A stretch of DNA of 5,478 nt from Bacillota bacterium. GTDB taxonomy: Bacteria > Bacillota > Clostridia > Acetivibrionales > JANLFN01. Below are positions 5,462 through 5,478 of the stretch, piece after piece. The notes below the pieces were generated by a model, which was not told where the DNA came from, searched no databases, and was given only the letters and a program-made list of their open reading frames with translations. Location: positions 1 to 5,478 of the forward strand of contig JAEWTV010000100.1 of the NCBI GenBank assembly GCA_023397675.1, read 5' to 3'. Each line of letters opens with the position of its first letter. Within the stretch, counting starts at the first letter, position 1. The translations under genes and the position numbers were made by a program.

Positions 5462-5478
5462 TAAGCCCTCCTGTAGCT

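Larger units (their letters stand above)
3512..5478 (-). repeat. Tandem module C: sigma, anti-sigma, terminator (promoter beyond window)
   Basis: This is the third visible copy of the sigma/anti-sigma module. It matches module B from its terminator through the sigma ribosome-binding site and is cut by the right edge 17 bp upstream of the sigma ATG, so its promoter is not visible. A run of 111 bp at 5365-5475 is identical to 2923-3033 in module B. Confidence 0.88.

Noticed and set aside
1..5478. Array as a transposon, integron or CRISPR-like repeat system
   Set aside because: The repeat unit is a 2.4-kb gene pair; no transposase, integrase, attC-like site, terminal inverted repeat or short spaced repeats were seen.

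Overview
The window is AT-rich and every gene in it lies on the minus strand. Strong AGGAGG/AAGGAG ribosome-binding sites, AT-biased codon use and the protein families point to a low-GC Firmicute, most likely in the Clostridia. This is inferred from style; no gene here fixes the genus.

The whole window is a tandem array of one two-gene module: an ECF-type sigma factor (186 aa) followed, with a 4-bp ATGA overlap, by a single-pass membrane protein of 446 aa that is best read as its anti-sigma factor (DUF4179-like). Reading along the minus strand from the right edge, module C holds sigma 5461-4901, anti-sigma 4904-3564 and a terminator at about 3547-3512. Module B holds a promoter at about 3105-3080, sigma 3019-2459, anti-sigma 2462-1122 and a terminator at about 1106-1071. 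Module A holds a promoter at about 717-692, sigma 632-72, and the first 25 codons of an anti-sigma running off the left edge at 75-1. Sigma starts are 2387 and 2442 bp apart; most of that difference is one indel of about 58 bp in the intergenic region. The array probably continues to the left, because module A is cut, and may continue to the right.

The likely working model is that each membrane protein holds its sigma factor through a cytosolic N-terminal tail of about 60 residues. It would sense something outside the cell with its beta-rich 360-residue exterior domain and release the sigma factor, which then transcribes its own operon from the conserved GGGAATAAAC/CGTA promoter. By hand count, sigma factors B and C are about 94% identical while their anti-sigma partners are only about 73% identical. 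The array therefore looks like one shared output with diversified sensors, or gene conversion limited to the sigma end.

The two intergenic regions (about 440 and 490 bp) contain the sigma promoters, a perfect AT-rich palindrome upstream of each, and a short plus-strand reading frame with a signal-peptide-like start that may be a gene relic. No RNA gene, CRISPR array, transposase or integrase was seen.
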